NCBI GenBank assembly: GCA_035593725.1
Contig: DAOSZN010000004.1
Coordinates: 1-64,000 of the forward strand
Length of the DNA: 64,000 bases
DNA from: UBA4971 sp029551185
GTDB taxonomy: Bacteria > Bacillota > SHA-98 > UBA4971
Reading direction: 5' to 3'
In this document: positions 34,166 through 42,767 of the stretch, in pieces
Numbering within the stretch: position 1 is the stretch's first letter
How the letters are laid out: each line of letters starts with the position of its first letter
The notes under the pieces: generated by a model
What the model saw: only the letters and a program-made list of their open reading frames with translations
Told to the model about the DNA's origin: nothing
The model's database searches: none
Program-made: the position numbers and the translations under genes

Positions 34166-35620
34166 ATGATCCTTGCAGTCAGGGTAGTTGTTCTTGCCAT
34201 TATCTGTCTCATAGTATGGATGCTTGTGCGGGCTCATGCTCACAGGCCGAAAGAGTCGCCGGTAATATCTGAAAAGTCGCAGCCTGCAGCTGACATTGCA
34301 GTCAACATTGACAGGGCAGTACACGGATTATCCCGGGCTATTCAGGTAAAAACGATATCACATGCCGATTTGTCACTTACGAATTATCGAGAGTTTGAAC
34401 GCTTCCATTTCTTGCTGGAGTCCCTCTTTCCCCTGGTTCATAGCAAACTCAAAAAGAAAGCCATAGGTTACAACCTGATTTATCAGTGGAAGGGGCAAGA
34501 CAGTGCAAAAAGGGCTGTTGCATTAATGTCCCACATGGATGTCGTTCCCGCTACTGAGAAGGGTTGGAAGTACCCTGCGTTCTCCGGCGCGGTTGAAGAA
34601 GGCTATGTGTGGGGCAGGGGGGCTTTGGATATCAAATACGGACTCATAGGAATACTTGAAGCCATCGAAGAACTGTTAGAACTGGGGTACACCCCGTCCC
34701 GTGATATATACGTCATCTCCACAGCTGATGAAGAGGCGGGACAAAAGGCCGGAATAATGGCTGTCTCCGAGGTCCTGCAAGCGTCCGGTGTAGAGCTGGA
34801 ATGGGTGCTGGATGAGGGAGGCATAGTCGGCGAAGGTATGATGGATGGTTTCCCGAAGCCTATCGCATTAGTGGGTGTAGCGGAGAAAGGTTATGTAGAT
34901 CTGGAATTAGCGGTTGAGGTGGAAGGAGGGCATTCCTCCTATCCCGGAAAAGATACAGCTATTGGTATTCTGTGCAGGGCGATTGCCAAAGTTGAGGCGG
35001 TTCAAATGAAGAGCAGGCTTGGAAGCCCGGTTCGGGAGTTTTTCGATGGGCTGGGCAGGCATATGAGCTTTGGTGCCAGGCTCATTTTTGCGAACAGCGA
35101 CATTCTTGAGCCTTTGATCTTGAAGCAGATGCTGAAGAATGCGCAGACTGCAGCCCTCATTCGCACTACTACTGCGCCGACTGTCATATCCGGGGGGGTT
35201 AAGTCGAATGTGCTTCCGCCTAAGGCTAAAGCAATAGTAAACTTCCGTCTTTTGCCCGGGGATACCACACAAGACGTAGTCAATCATGTTTCCCGGGTCA
35301 TTAATGATGATCGTGTGAAGCTTACTGTGCTCTCGGAGAGCCCTGCGTCAAAGATATCTTCTTCTGAAAGCGAAGGGTTCCGCCTCATAAGCCAGTGTAT
35401 CCATGAACAATTCCCGGAAGCGGTTATTGCTCCGTATCTTGTTGTCGGAGGAACTGATGCTAAAATGCTGGAGCCTCTTGCAGAAGGGGTATACAGATTT
35501 ACGCCGTACCGGATTTCCAAGGATGAGCTTGCCGGTATGCACGGCGTGAACGAACGAGTCTCAATTGAGAATCTCGAGAAGGCAGTTAGGTTTTATGCCT
35601 CTCTCATCATGAATATATAA
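34166..35620 (+). CDS. Membrane-anchored M20 family metallopeptidase
   Basis: A 484-residue zinc peptidase of the M20 family, close in layout to CPS1/PM20D1-type carboxypeptidases. An N-terminal membrane helix (about 3-21, VRVVVLAIICLIVWMLV) anchors it. Metal and catalytic residues are visible: the SHMDVVPAT motif near 112, GRGALDIKYG near 151 (bridging Asp), the ADEEAG pair near 189 (catalytic Glu), DEGG near 214 and the late His in GMHGVNERVS near 455. A dimerisation lid domain lies between about 235 and 350. It probably cleaves peptides or N-acyl amino acids at the outer face of the membrane. ATG 34166 follows a GGAGGG site. It is monocistronic. Confidence 0.9.
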   Translation: MILAVRVVVLAIICLIVWMLVRAHAHRPKESPVISEKSQPAADIAVNIDRAVHGLSRAIQVKTISHADLSLTNYREFERFHFLLESLFPLVHSKLKKKAIGYNLIYQWKGQDSAKRAVALMSHMDVVPATEKGWKYPAFSGAVEEGYVWGRGALDIKYGLIGILEAIEELLELGYTPSRDIYVISTADEEAGQKAGIMAVSEVLQASGVELEWVLDEGGIVGEGMMDGFPKPIALVGVAEKGYVDLELAVEVEGGHSSYPGKDTAIGILCRAIAKVEAVQMKSRLGSPVREFFDGLGRHMSFGARLIFANSDILEPLILKQMLKNAQTAALIRTTTAPTVISGGVKSNVLPPKAKAIVNFRLLPGDTTQDVVNHVSRVINDDRVKLTVLSESPASKISSSESEGFRLISQCIHEQFPEAVIAPYLVVGGTDAKMLEPLAEGVYRFTPYRISKDELAGMHGVNERVSIENLEKAVRFYASLIMNI

Positions 35621-35681
35621 GTTGTCGTGTTGAGCTGTGTTTCCTGTAATGACAGAAACACAGTGGCATACGAATGATAGA

Positions 35682-35727
35682 TGCATAGGAACAGGGGAGC
35701 TGCTTCGGGGCTCCTATTTCCTATGCA
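35682..35727. terminator. Hairpin between convergent M20 peptidase and potD genes
   Basis: TGCATAGGAA (35682-35691) pairs with TTCCTATGCA (35718-35727), and GGAGC (35696-35700) pairs with GCTCC (35710-35714) inside. It lies between two convergent genes and overlaps the 3' end of potD (stop at 35714). This suggests a bidirectional terminator, although no long T-run follows on either side. Confidence 0.55.
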
Positions 35728-36787
35728 TCTTGAACTCAAGGAAAAGCTCGTTGTAATAAGCTGTCATTTTTTTGCCAAGGTTCTCATAGAGCTCGAACTT
35801 ATCAGTGATGTCACTGCCGGGATAGAAACGCACATCGCCTGTGATTTCCTCCGGAAGATACTCCAGCGCCTTCATGTTAGGCGTGGAATACCCCACGTAT
35901 TCGGTGTTTTGGGCTGCGTTTTCCGGGTCCAGCATGAAGTTAATGAAAAGGTGAGCCCCTTCTACGTTCTTTGCGCCGGCCGGAATCACTATGTTATCGA
36001 ACCATATGTTCGTCCCCTCGTCAGGTATGACGTAATCCAGTTTATCGTTCGCCCCTATGATTTCCGATGCGTCACCTGACCAGACAACGCCTATCGCAGC
36101 TTCTTCATTTGCCAGAAGCATTTTGACCTCATCTCCCACGATTGCTTTAATGTTCGGGGAGAGGGCATCCAATTTGCGTTTAGCTTCCATAAGGTGGTCT
36201 ATATCCGTATCATTTAAGGAATAATGAAGGCTGTTGAGGCCCATCCCGATTACTTCACGGGCACTGTCATAAAGCAAGATCTCATTTCTGAGTCTTTCAT
36301 CCCACAAATCATTCCAGCTCGTAAACTCCATACCTTCAAGTATTTCAGGGTTGTATATGATCCCGAGAGTTCCCCAAAAGTACGGAGCGGAGTACTCATT
36401 GTTCTCATCAAACGGAAGATCAAGAAAACGGGGATCGATGTACTTTAAGTTTGGAATCTTGCAATGATCAAGGGGGATAAGCAGACCCTGTTCCTTCATT
36501 TTGCTGATTGCATAATCAGATGGGATCGCAACATCGAAGGAGGTTCCTCCCTGGGCAATCTTAGTCAGCATCGCCTCGTTGGAATCGAAGGTCTGGTAAA
36601 TGATCTTAATGCCTGTTTCCTGTTGGAATTTGGTGATTAGTTCAGGATCGATGTAATCTCCCCAATTATAGACTGTGAGTGTATTCCCGCCGGAATAGCC
36701 TTGTTGCGAATTGAGGACGAAGGTGAGATACATCAACCCGAGGGCTGCGATAACAACTGTAATGAACATTTGCATAACCTTTTTCAT
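35714..36787 (-). CDS. potD: Spermidine/putrescine-binding protein PotD
   Basis: A 357-residue extracytoplasmic binding protein of the polyamine importer. The N-terminal hydrophobic segment (about 5-25, FITVVIAALGLMYLTFVL) has no lipobox cysteine, so it is either a cleaved signal or an uncleaved anchor. The mature domain starts with LTVYNWGDYIDPELITKFQQ, the usual PotD/PotF motif. Later come IPSDYAISKMKEQGLL and the C-terminal motif FINFMLDPENAA with EYVGYSTPN. ATG 36787 overlaps the potC stop by 4 nt. It is the last gene of the XRE-potA-potB-potC-potD operon. Ligand preference between spermidine and putrescine cannot be decided from sequence. Confidence 0.93.
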   Translation of the reverse strand: MKKVMQMFITVVIAALGLMYLTFVLNSQQGYSGGNTLTVYNWGDYIDPELITKFQQETGIKIIYQTFDSNEAMLTKIAQGGTSFDVAIPSDYAISKMKEQGLLIPLDHCKIPNLKYIDPRFLDLPFDENNEYSAPYFWGTLGIIYNPEILEGMEFTSWNDLWDERLRNEILLYDSAREVIGMGLNSLHYSLNDTDIDHLMEAKRKLDALSPNIKAIVGDEVKMLLANEEAAIGVVWSGDASEIIGANDKLDYVIPDEGTNIWFDNIVIPAGAKNVEGAHLFINFMLDPENAAQNTEYVGYSTPNMKALEYLPEEITGDVRFYPGSDITDKFELYENLGKKMTAYYNELFLEFKMHRK

Positions 36788-37587
36788 TCCCTAACCCCCG
36801 CTTTTCCGGGCTTCGCCCCTTGCTTGCTAATGATGTAATATCCGAGGACCAGTAGTAGAGTGACGAGAAAAATCAGAGTCGACAGAGCATTTATAGTCAA
36901 TGAGATTCCACGCCTTGCAAGGGAGTAGATCTCCACTGACAGGGTGGAAAAGCCTCCTCCTGTGACGAAGAAGGTTACTGCAAAATCGTCCAGGGAATAT
37001 GTTAAAGCCATGAAGAATCCTGCAAAGATTCCCGGGGAAATGTAGGGAATCACGACTCTCGTCAGTACATCCCATCTGCTTGCCCCAAGATCCTGTGCAG
37101 CGTCAATCAAAGTAGGACTCATCTCTTCCAAATTCGGAAGAACCATCAGGACAACAATGGGGACGCTGAACGCTATATGAGAAATCAAGACAGAGCCAAA
37201 TCCCAGGTTAATGCCGATCATGGTGAAGAGAACCAAGAAGGACGCTCCAATGATTACATCAGGGCTTACAATCATCACATTGTTCAGAGTAAGAAGCGCA
37301 TTCCGGAATCGTTTCGTTTTTACACGAGTGATGGCAAGCGCGCCCAGGACGCCGATAACCGTAGATATAGCTGAAGAGAGAAGCGCAATGACAATGGTAT
37401 TCAAGAGGATAATGAAAAGACGGGTGTCGCAAAAGACTTCTCTGTACCAGTCAAATGTGAATCCTTCAAAGCTATACATAGTGCCTGCGCTGTTGAAAGA
37501 GTAGTACACCAGATAAAAAATAGGTGCATATAGTACGATGAACACACCGACCAGATATATAGATGACAGTCTTTCCATTTTCCTCAT
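36784..37587 (-). CDS. potC: Polyamine ABC permease PotC
   Basis: A 267-residue inner-membrane permease with six predicted helices. The ABC coupling (EAA) loop reads LIDAAQDLGASRWDVLTRVV followed by IPYISPGI, near 160-190. It forms the channel with PotB. The gene begins one base after the potB stop and its end overlaps the potD start (ATGA). ATG 37587 is used; an internal ATG three codons later is preceded by AGGAAA and is possible. Confidence 0.93.
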   Translation of the reverse strand: MRKMERLSSIYLVGVFIVLYAPIFYLVYYSFNSAGTMYSFEGFTFDWYREVFCDTRLFIILLNTIVIALLSSAISTVIGVLGALAITRVKTKRFRNALLTLNNVMIVSPDVIIGASFLVLFTMIGINLGFGSVLISHIAFSVPIVVLMVLPNLEEMSPTLIDAAQDLGASRWDVLTRVVIPYISPGIFAGFFMALTYSLDDFAVTFFVTGGGFSTLSVEIYSLARRGISLTINALSTLIFLVTLLLVLGYYIISKQGAKPGKAGVRE

Positions 37588-37588
37588 G

Positions 37589-38389
37589 CTATTTCACCAA
37601 CTTCCCGTTTTCTGTCATTATCATAGTAAGTCCCATGGCTATAATAAGGAATACGGCAATGGTCGAACCCATACCCCAGTCCTGGGTAACGAGGAAGTGT
37701 TGCTCAATGGCAGTTCCTAAAGTGATCACACGGTTTCCGGCAATCAAGCGTGTAATCATAAACAGGGATAGTGCCGGAATGAACACAGCCCGACAACCTG
37801 CTTTCACCCCACTGACCGTCAAGGGGAAGATCACCCGCCGGAATGTTGCCCACGGTGATGCCCCCAAATCTCGGGCTGCATCGACAAGGGAGGGGTTAAG
37901 CTCCTCCAGTGCGTTGAATACAGGCAGAATCATATAAGGGATGAAGATATATACCGCCACAAATATGAAGCTGAAGCCTGTAAACAGAATCTGCCTCGAT
38001 CCAATCCCGATGATACGCAAGAAAGAGTTTATAGGACCGTAAAACCCCAGAATACCGATGAAGGCATATACCTTAAGAAGGAGATTAATCCAGGACGGCA
38101 AGATGATAAGCATGAGCCAGAGCTGCTTATGTTCTGTCTTGGTAAGCAGGTATGCCGTGGGATAAGCGATAAGCAGTGCGAATCCTGTGATTAAGATGGC
38201 ATACCAAAACGATCTAAGCGTCATGCTCAGGTAGACAGGCGTGAAGAATCGTCTGTAATTCTCCAGGCTCCAAGCGCCGTCAATGTTGAACATGGAGTAG
38301 TACATAATAAGCGCAATCGGCGCGACGACAAACAGCACAATCCACAACATGTACGGAATGAGATAAATATTACGCGTTCTACCCTGCAT
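37589..38389 (-). CDS. potB: Polyamine ABC permease PotB
   Basis: A 266-residue permease starting MQGRTRNIYLIPYML, with six membrane helices. The EAA loop is LVDAARDLGASPWATFRRVI. ATG 38389 overlaps the potA 3' end by 11 nt and has GAGGTG just before it; a longer in-frame extension upstream lies within potA and is not real. It partners PotC in the polyamine importer. Confidence 0.93.
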   Translation of the reverse strand: MQGRTRNIYLIPYMLWIVLFVVAPIALIMYYSMFNIDGAWSLENYRRFFTPVYLSMTLRSFWYAILITGFALLIAYPTAYLLTKTEHKQLWLMLIILPSWINLLLKVYAFIGILGFYGPINSFLRIIGIGSRQILFTGFSFIFVAVYIFIPYMILPVFNALEELNPSLVDAARDLGASPWATFRRVIFPLTVSGVKAGCRAVFIPALSLFMITRLIAGNRVITLGTAIEQHFLVTQDWGMGSTIAVFLIIAMGLTMIMTENGKLVK

Positions 38390-39485
38390 GGCGCACCTCT
38401 TCATAGGATTCCAAACGTTTATCAAATTCATCTTCAGTCTCGCCCAGTCGCATGACATGTATATCTTCAGGACCGAAGTCGAGGCCAATTTCGTCGCCTA
38501 CTGTAACTTTTTTGGTGGAATGGACAAGCCACTCGTTGTTGTCCTTATCATAGCAGCAGATTTCATAATGCACGCCGCGGAAGAGCTGGGAATCTACACG
38601 GACCTTCAGCTTGCCCTGGTCTTTCCCTGTGATTTCTAAATCTTCCGGGCGGATGACGATCTCCGCAGGTTCGTTAGGATAGAATCCCTTGTCCACACAT
38701 TCAAATCGGTTGCCGACAAATTCCACCAGACAGTCCTCGATCATTATTCCGGGGATAATATTGGACTCTCCGATGAAGTCAGCCACAAACCTGTTGACAG
38801 GTTCATCGTATATGTCCATAGGCGTTCCGCGCTGCTGGATCACCCCGTTATTCAGAACAAAGACCTCATCTGAGAGGGCGAGGGCTTCTTCTTGGTCGTG
38901 AGTGACAAAGACAAATGTGATTCCGAGACTCTTTTGCAATTCCCTGAGTTCATACTGCATTTCTGTGCGTAGTTTCAAATCAAGGGCTGACAATGGCTCG
39001 TCCAAGAGAAGCACTTCAGGCTCGTTAACGATGGCCCGTGCAATTGCCACACGTTGTTGCTGACCGCCGGACAATCCTGAGATCTCCCGATTTTCCATAC
39101 CTTCCAGGTTGACGAAACGAAGAGCTTCTTGCACCTTCGCCTTGATTACATGCGACTTTTCCCTTTTCACCCTCAGTCCGAAGGCGACGTTCTCGAATAC
39201 GTCCAGGTGAGGAAACAACGCGTAATCCTGGAATATGGTGTTCACTCGACGTTTGTCCGGCGGGACCGTGCTTATTTCTTGTCCGTCAAAGTAGATTGCG
39301 CCGCTTGTAGGTTGGATAAAGCCTGCAATCAAGCGGATGACAGTTGTTTTCCCGCAGCCTGAAGGACCAAGCAATGTATAGAACTTTCCTCTTTCCAGTT
39401 CAAAGCTGACATTAGTCAGCACAGGAGGATCGTTGTCGTATTGTTTTGTGACGTTTTCAAAACGAATGATTATGTTCTCAGGCAT
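38379..39485 (-). CDS. potA: Polyamine ABC ATPase PotA
   Basis: A 368-residue ATPase that drives polyamine import. The ABC domain (about 5-240) has Walker A GPSGCGKTT, the FPHLDV Q-loop segment, LSGGQQQR and VLLLDEPLSALD. The C-terminal TOBE/OB domain (about 270-355, EIVIRPEDLEI) is the regulatory part found in PotA and MalK. ATG 39485 follows AAGGGGGG. It is the first transporter gene of the operon, 85 bp after the XRE-cupin regulator gene on the same strand. Confidence 0.94.
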   Translation of the reverse strand: MPENIIIRFENVTKQYDNDPPVLTNVSFELERGKFYTLLGPSGCGKTTVIRLIAGFIQPTSGAIYFDGQEISTVPPDKRRVNTIFQDYALFPHLDVFENVAFGLRVKREKSHVIKAKVQEALRFVNLEGMENREISGLSGGQQQRVAIARAIVNEPEVLLLDEPLSALDLKLRTEMQYELRELQKSLGITFVFVTHDQEEALALSDEVFVLNNGVIQQRGTPMDIYDEPVNRFVADFIGESNIIPGIMIEDCLVEFVGNRFECVDKGFYPNEPAEIVIRPEDLEITGKDQGKLKVRVDSQLFRGVHYEICCYDKDNNEWLVHSTKKVTVGDEIGLDFGPEDIHVMRLGETEDEFDKRLESYEEVRHAG

Positions 39486-39570
39486 TCTTATCCCCCCTTG
39501 TTTTAGTCCGCCCGGCGAATGAAAATATATCCTGCGGTTTCGCTTGCCTCGCCTGAATCAACCCTCGGTC

Positions 39571-40113
39571 TTATAGGTAAGAATCAGTGGCGATCAGAAG
39601 AAGTTCGGACGGTCCGTCATTGTCGTTTGAGATTTGGTGTTCTTCTGACGCCTGATAATACACGGTCTCTCCTGCTTTCGCGTAGTAAGCACGTCCCCCA
39701 AGTGAGACTTTGATCTTCCCCTTCAGCACGTAGGCACAAGTATCTGACAGGGAAGGTTCGAATTGCTTAAAACTTCCACCTTTCTCAAGAGTAAGCAAAA
39801 TGGGTTCCATTTCGTTTTCATTGGATTCAGGAACAAGCCATTGGACACGGTAACCTCGTTCCTCATCCACGAACTCTGTTCGGTCTTTCTCCCCGTACAC
39901 GACCTTTTGTTCTCGTTCTTCATCGTCAAAGAACTCTCGAGGCGTGCAACCAAGGACTTCAAGAATGTCAAAGAAGGTCTCAATTGACGGGGAACTCAGG
40001 TCACGTTCAATTTGAGAAATGTAACCTTTAGTCAGATCTGTACGTTCGCCCAGCTCTTCTTGGGTTAATCCCTTCTTAAGCCGTAGGTTCTTGATTCTTC
40101 GCCCGATCTTCAT
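39571..40113 (-). CDS. XRE-cupin regulator of the pot operon (PuuR-like)
   Basis: A 180-residue two-domain regulator. The N-terminal Cro/CI helix-turn-helix is at about 6-60 (NLRLKKGLTQEELGERTDLT, recognition helix GYISQIERDLSSPSIETF). The C-terminal cupin barrel is at about 105-178 (CAYVLKGKIKVSLGGRAYY, AGETVYYQASEEHQI). PuuR and similar proteins sense polyamines with the cupin and repress uptake or catabolism genes. It is the first gene of the operon with potABCD, and two 17-bp palindromes lie between its promoter and its start, so autoregulation is very likely. The ligand, probably putrescine or spermidine, is inferred from context. Confidence 0.9.
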   Translation of the reverse strand: MKIGRRIKNLRLKKGLTQEELGERTDLTKGYISQIERDLSSPSIETFFDILEVLGCTPREFFDDEEREQKVVYGEKDRTEFVDEERGYRVQWLVPESNENEMEPILLTLEKGGSFKQFEPSLSDTCAYVLKGKIKVSLGGRAYYAKAGETVYYQASEEHQISNDNDGPSELLLIATDSYL

Positions 40114-40212
40114 TTTTTGCCCCTCGCTCTTATCTGTGTTTAGAGTTTAGGATCAGTCCATCCCAGGTTCATAAAGAAGTCGAGACTTAGTAACCCCTAA
40201 ATCTATAAGTGT

Positions 40213-40229
40213 GTTTACCCGAAGTAAAC
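40213..40229. promoter_or_regulatory. Operator palindrome 1 of the XRE-pot operon
   Basis: GTTTAC-CCGAA-GTAAAC, a perfect 6-5-6 inverted repeat. It lies downstream of the minus-strand promoter at 40286-40313 and about 100 bp upstream of the regulator start. Its centre (40221) is 41 bp from that of operator 2, about four helical turns, so two dimers would sit on the same face of the DNA. Confidence 0.8.
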
Positions 40230-40253
40230 TCCGAGTTGATAAGTTTGGTATAG

Positions 40254-40270
40254 GTAAACTCCAAGTTTAC
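40254..40270. promoter_or_regulatory. Operator palindrome 2 of the XRE-pot operon
   Basis: GTAAAC-TCCAA-GTTTAC, the same two 6-mers in swapped order around a 5-bp spacer. It is close behind the -10 box of the minus-strand promoter, where a bound repressor would block initiation or early elongation. Confidence 0.8.
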
Positions 40271-40285
40271 TATCAACACGAAGAC

Positions 40286-40313
40286 ATTATACACTATTCC
40301 CCTGGAACTGCAA
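40286..40313 (-). promoter_or_regulatory. Promoter of the XRE-potABCD operon
   Basis: On the minus strand TTGCAG (40313-40308) and TATAAT (40291-40286) are separated by 16 bp. Transcription would start near 40279, immediately before the two operators. It is the only good promoter for the pot operon. Confidence 0.65.
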
Positions 40314-40470
40314 TAGCAATTCCGCGATTTTTCATTGGTCTGTTACTATGGCAATCTGCAGGTTATGTCACATTGTCATCCTATTGTGTAAGCGGGGGGG
40401 TGTGGCTAAACAGGGACTCAAAGAGGCAGGGGGACTGCTATACTTACTCGTGCAAGGGGCAGTGCGTTCT

Positions 40471-40652
40471 GCTTTTTTAGGCCAAATCAGGTATGACTAT
40501 CATAAGATTCATGCTGCGCTGTCCGGTTTTCGACAGCCTGAACGTAGGCTCGCGATAACATCTTAGCATAGACAAACGCCCTCACTTGGTGAAGGCGGGG
40601 GCCATTTATGTTTGCTTTTCATAAGCAAGCCTAAAAAAGCGTCGAAAACCGG
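40471..40652. repeat. Interleaved inverted repeats in intergenic DNA, possible structured RNA or small mobile relic
   Basis: Two perfect 12-bp inverted repeats are interleaved. GCTTTTTTAGGC (40471-40482) has its complement GCCTAAAAAAGC at 40629-40640. CCGGTTTTCGAC (40523-40534) has its complement GTCGAAAACCGG at 40641-40652. The order a-b-a'-b' cannot nest, so an RNA could form a pseudoknot or two alternative folds. Small hairpins lie between them: AGCCT-GAACGT-AGGCT (40535-40550), CGCC..TCAC-TTG-GTGA..GGCG (40577-40597) and TTGCTT/AAGCAA near 40611-40627. The repeat 40523-40652 could also be read as a 130-bp element with 12-bp terminal inverted repeats. No protein-like frame crosses it. Confidence 0.6.
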
Positions 40653-40684
40653 TTGCGTTGTAAAGGTTAAATCATCGTCCCAAG

Positions 40685-42307
40685 TCATATGTCCGTGTTC
40701 CCTATTCCCTCTAGCTTTCTGTTTATGGCATCGATATCAAAAGCCTTTGGTTTGAAGTCCTCGCCTAACCATTCGACAGTCTCCTCATGCATTGCGGAAT
40801 CAGGGTCAGCAAAGGCCTTCAGACGAAGGTAATAGCCGCGAATGCCACCGCTATCCTCAATCGGGGCAGCTTGTTTGCCTCCTATGCATATTGGGTAGGG
40901 TACACTTTTGTCGTAGGGGAGGGTTTTCTCTATGGCAATCTTATGGACCCAGTTGTCTCCGAAGTCATAGATGTACTGAAACTTACCGTTTGAAGCTACG
41001 GCAACTTCGGCCATGGTTACATCGAATTCATTAACGTAGTCTGCATTGTTCCACGTATCATCAGCATTCATTATCTGACCTATTCTCACACCATTGACAT
41101 TAAACTCATGCAAGTGGAGGTCTTCCCAATCCATCACAGCTTGGATAATACTATGGATGTCAGCAAGGGTGAAATAACCCGGCACAAGAACTCTGCGCCA
41201 TATGGGCGGGCTGGCGCCTTCCAGGTCGATTCTTAGCTGATATACAGGACCATCCTTGGTGGCAGGGGTAGTGCCTGCAAAGGGATTTTGACGCGAATCG
41301 GGACGATCCTCGCGAGAGTCAGCTTGGTGTAAAGCCCGGAGGAAGTTGTACCCAAGCTCCGGATCCGCCTCGTTTAAGACATTCAGCACATGTCTTGAGC
41401 TGTCCGAGACTTTGCTCCTAGTCACAGCTTCTATGAGGCCATACATACAGTCATCGCTTTCCGGGTCATCTAACACAGCGATGACCAGCGCGGGAATGGC
41501 TTTTTCCGGCTTGTTAAGCTCATCGAGGTATAGTATTCCAAGATCATATGCGTCTTCCGGGGATTCGGAAATATGCTTCAAGGCAAGATTTGCAGCCTTG
41601 GCCGACTCTCTGACGCGTCCAAGCTGGAAAAGGGCGACTGCACGGCCTATGTTTACAGCCGGGTGTTTCTTATCAATGAACCAAGCCTTCTGGAAAGCGG
41701 AGAGGGATTCTTCCCACTCCTCCATATAAGCAAGGCATTTGCCTATGTACACATAGGCCAAATAGTCCTGGGGTTCAAGGTCGGTGACTGTCTTGAAGCT
41801 GTCAATAGCAGCCGGGTAATCTTCTAACGCGAAACGGGCAAGACCTAACGCGCGATGCGCATCTACGCTGCTACTATCCGCCTTTACTGCCATTTCGGCG
41901 GTATTGACGGTTTCCCTAAGGTTACCTATGGCTGAGAACCCGCCACATATAGTCACCAAAAGATCCGGATCATCCAAAAACATTGTGCGGGCTCGCGTGA
42001 GCGCAATATCGGCCGCTTGCTCTCTTCCCAATATGGCGTAAAACAAGCCTATTTGCAGCAGCTCGAAGCGGTTCTCGTTAATCTGAGCCAAGGCCAGGTG
42101 AAGAATATCAATGGCATGTTCTTTATCTCCACTGAAATAAAACGCAGAAGCGAGACCGAGCAGAGTCCCGGGATCCGGCGTCTCTTGAAATCTAAGTTGG
42201 TCCGCAAATGTAGATACAGCACGTTCCAATTGGCCATCGGCAATCAGTGAAAAGTCATCTCTGATGTTATGTCTCTTTTGTTTATTGACTTGTTTTTTCG
42301 GTGCCAC
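40685..42307 (-). CDS. TPR protein fused to a pRiA4b ORF-3-like domain
   Basis: A 540-residue cytoplasmic protein. Residues about 20-350 are TPR-type helical repeats (for example AHRALGLARFALEDYPAAID, YLAYVYIGKCLAYMEEWEES), a protein-protein interaction scaffold. Residues about 365-510 match the plasmid pRiA4b ORF-3 family: YQLRIDLEGASPPIWRRVLV, LADIHSIIQAVMDWEDLHLH and YDFGDNWVHKI. That domain is common in bacteria and in mobile elements, but its role is unknown. The start is GTG 42307, 8 nt after TTAGGAG; the 26 extra residues upstream are not supported. It is a stand-alone gene with no partner suggested by neighbours. Confidence 0.85.
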   Translation of the reverse strand: MAPKKQVNKQKRHNIRDDFSLIADGQLERAVSTFADQLRFQETPDPGTLLGLASAFYFSGDKEHAIDILHLALAQINENRFELLQIGLFYAILGREQAADIALTRARTMFLDDPDLLVTICGGFSAIGNLRETVNTAEMAVKADSSSVDAHRALGLARFALEDYPAAIDSFKTVTDLEPQDYLAYVYIGKCLAYMEEWEESLSAFQKAWFIDKKHPAVNIGRAVALFQLGRVRESAKAANLALKHISESPEDAYDLGILYLDELNKPEKAIPALVIAVLDDPESDDCMYGLIEAVTRSKVSDSSRHVLNVLNEADPELGYNFLRALHQADSREDRPDSRQNPFAGTTPATKDGPVYQLRIDLEGASPPIWRRVLVPGYFTLADIHSIIQAVMDWEDLHLHEFNVNGVRIGQIMNADDTWNNADYVNEFDVTMAEVAVASNGKFQYIYDFGDNWVHKIAIEKTLPYDKSVPYPICIGGKQAAPIEDSGGIRGYYLRLKAFADPDSAMHEETVEWLGEDFKPKAFDIDAINRKLEGIGNTDI

Positions 42308-42767
42308 GTACCATTCTCCTAACTTATGGGTTTTCCGGGCCCGGCGTGAAGCGCCAAGCCGATGGAATGGGTTTATATGAAACAAAAATCAACCAGGGAT
42401 TCATGTGCGTTCACCATGTTTATGATGTGTTACGCCATTGGATATATGCCATCTACCGGGGACGTTCGCATATATTCCGACGTACCACGAAGTTGTACCC
42501 TGGTAATCGCCCGGTATCATCAGGACTCTTCCCCAAATTCTCCAAGAGGAAGGCAATATCCTGCATATGCACGTTAAAACAGTACTTACAGCGAGCTCAT
42601 ACTCGTCATTTGCCTGCCTCAACAGTCCATCCGGATTCGTGAAATGGGTTCACAAATGTTAGTATTGTAGCAAAGGGCGTAACATCATCTTACATGAAGG
42701 ATCTTGCCATCTGAGAGAGAAACAGGTAATAGTCTTGTGAATGCAGCATTGTAGGAGGGAGTAATCT
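42308..42767. other. Intergenic region between divergent TPR and aminotransferase genes
   Basis: About 460 bp with no recognisable gene. Frames on both strands are short and unlike protein. No confident promoter was found for either flanking gene; the plus-strand ribosome binding site AGGAGGGAG precedes the aminotransferase at 42768. Confidence 0.35.

Noticed and set aside
40380..40680. tmRNA, RNase P or group I intron in the structured gap
   Set aside because: Hallmark sequences of these RNAs (tag-peptide region and CCA end, GAGGAAAGUCC, intron core) were not seen on either strand.
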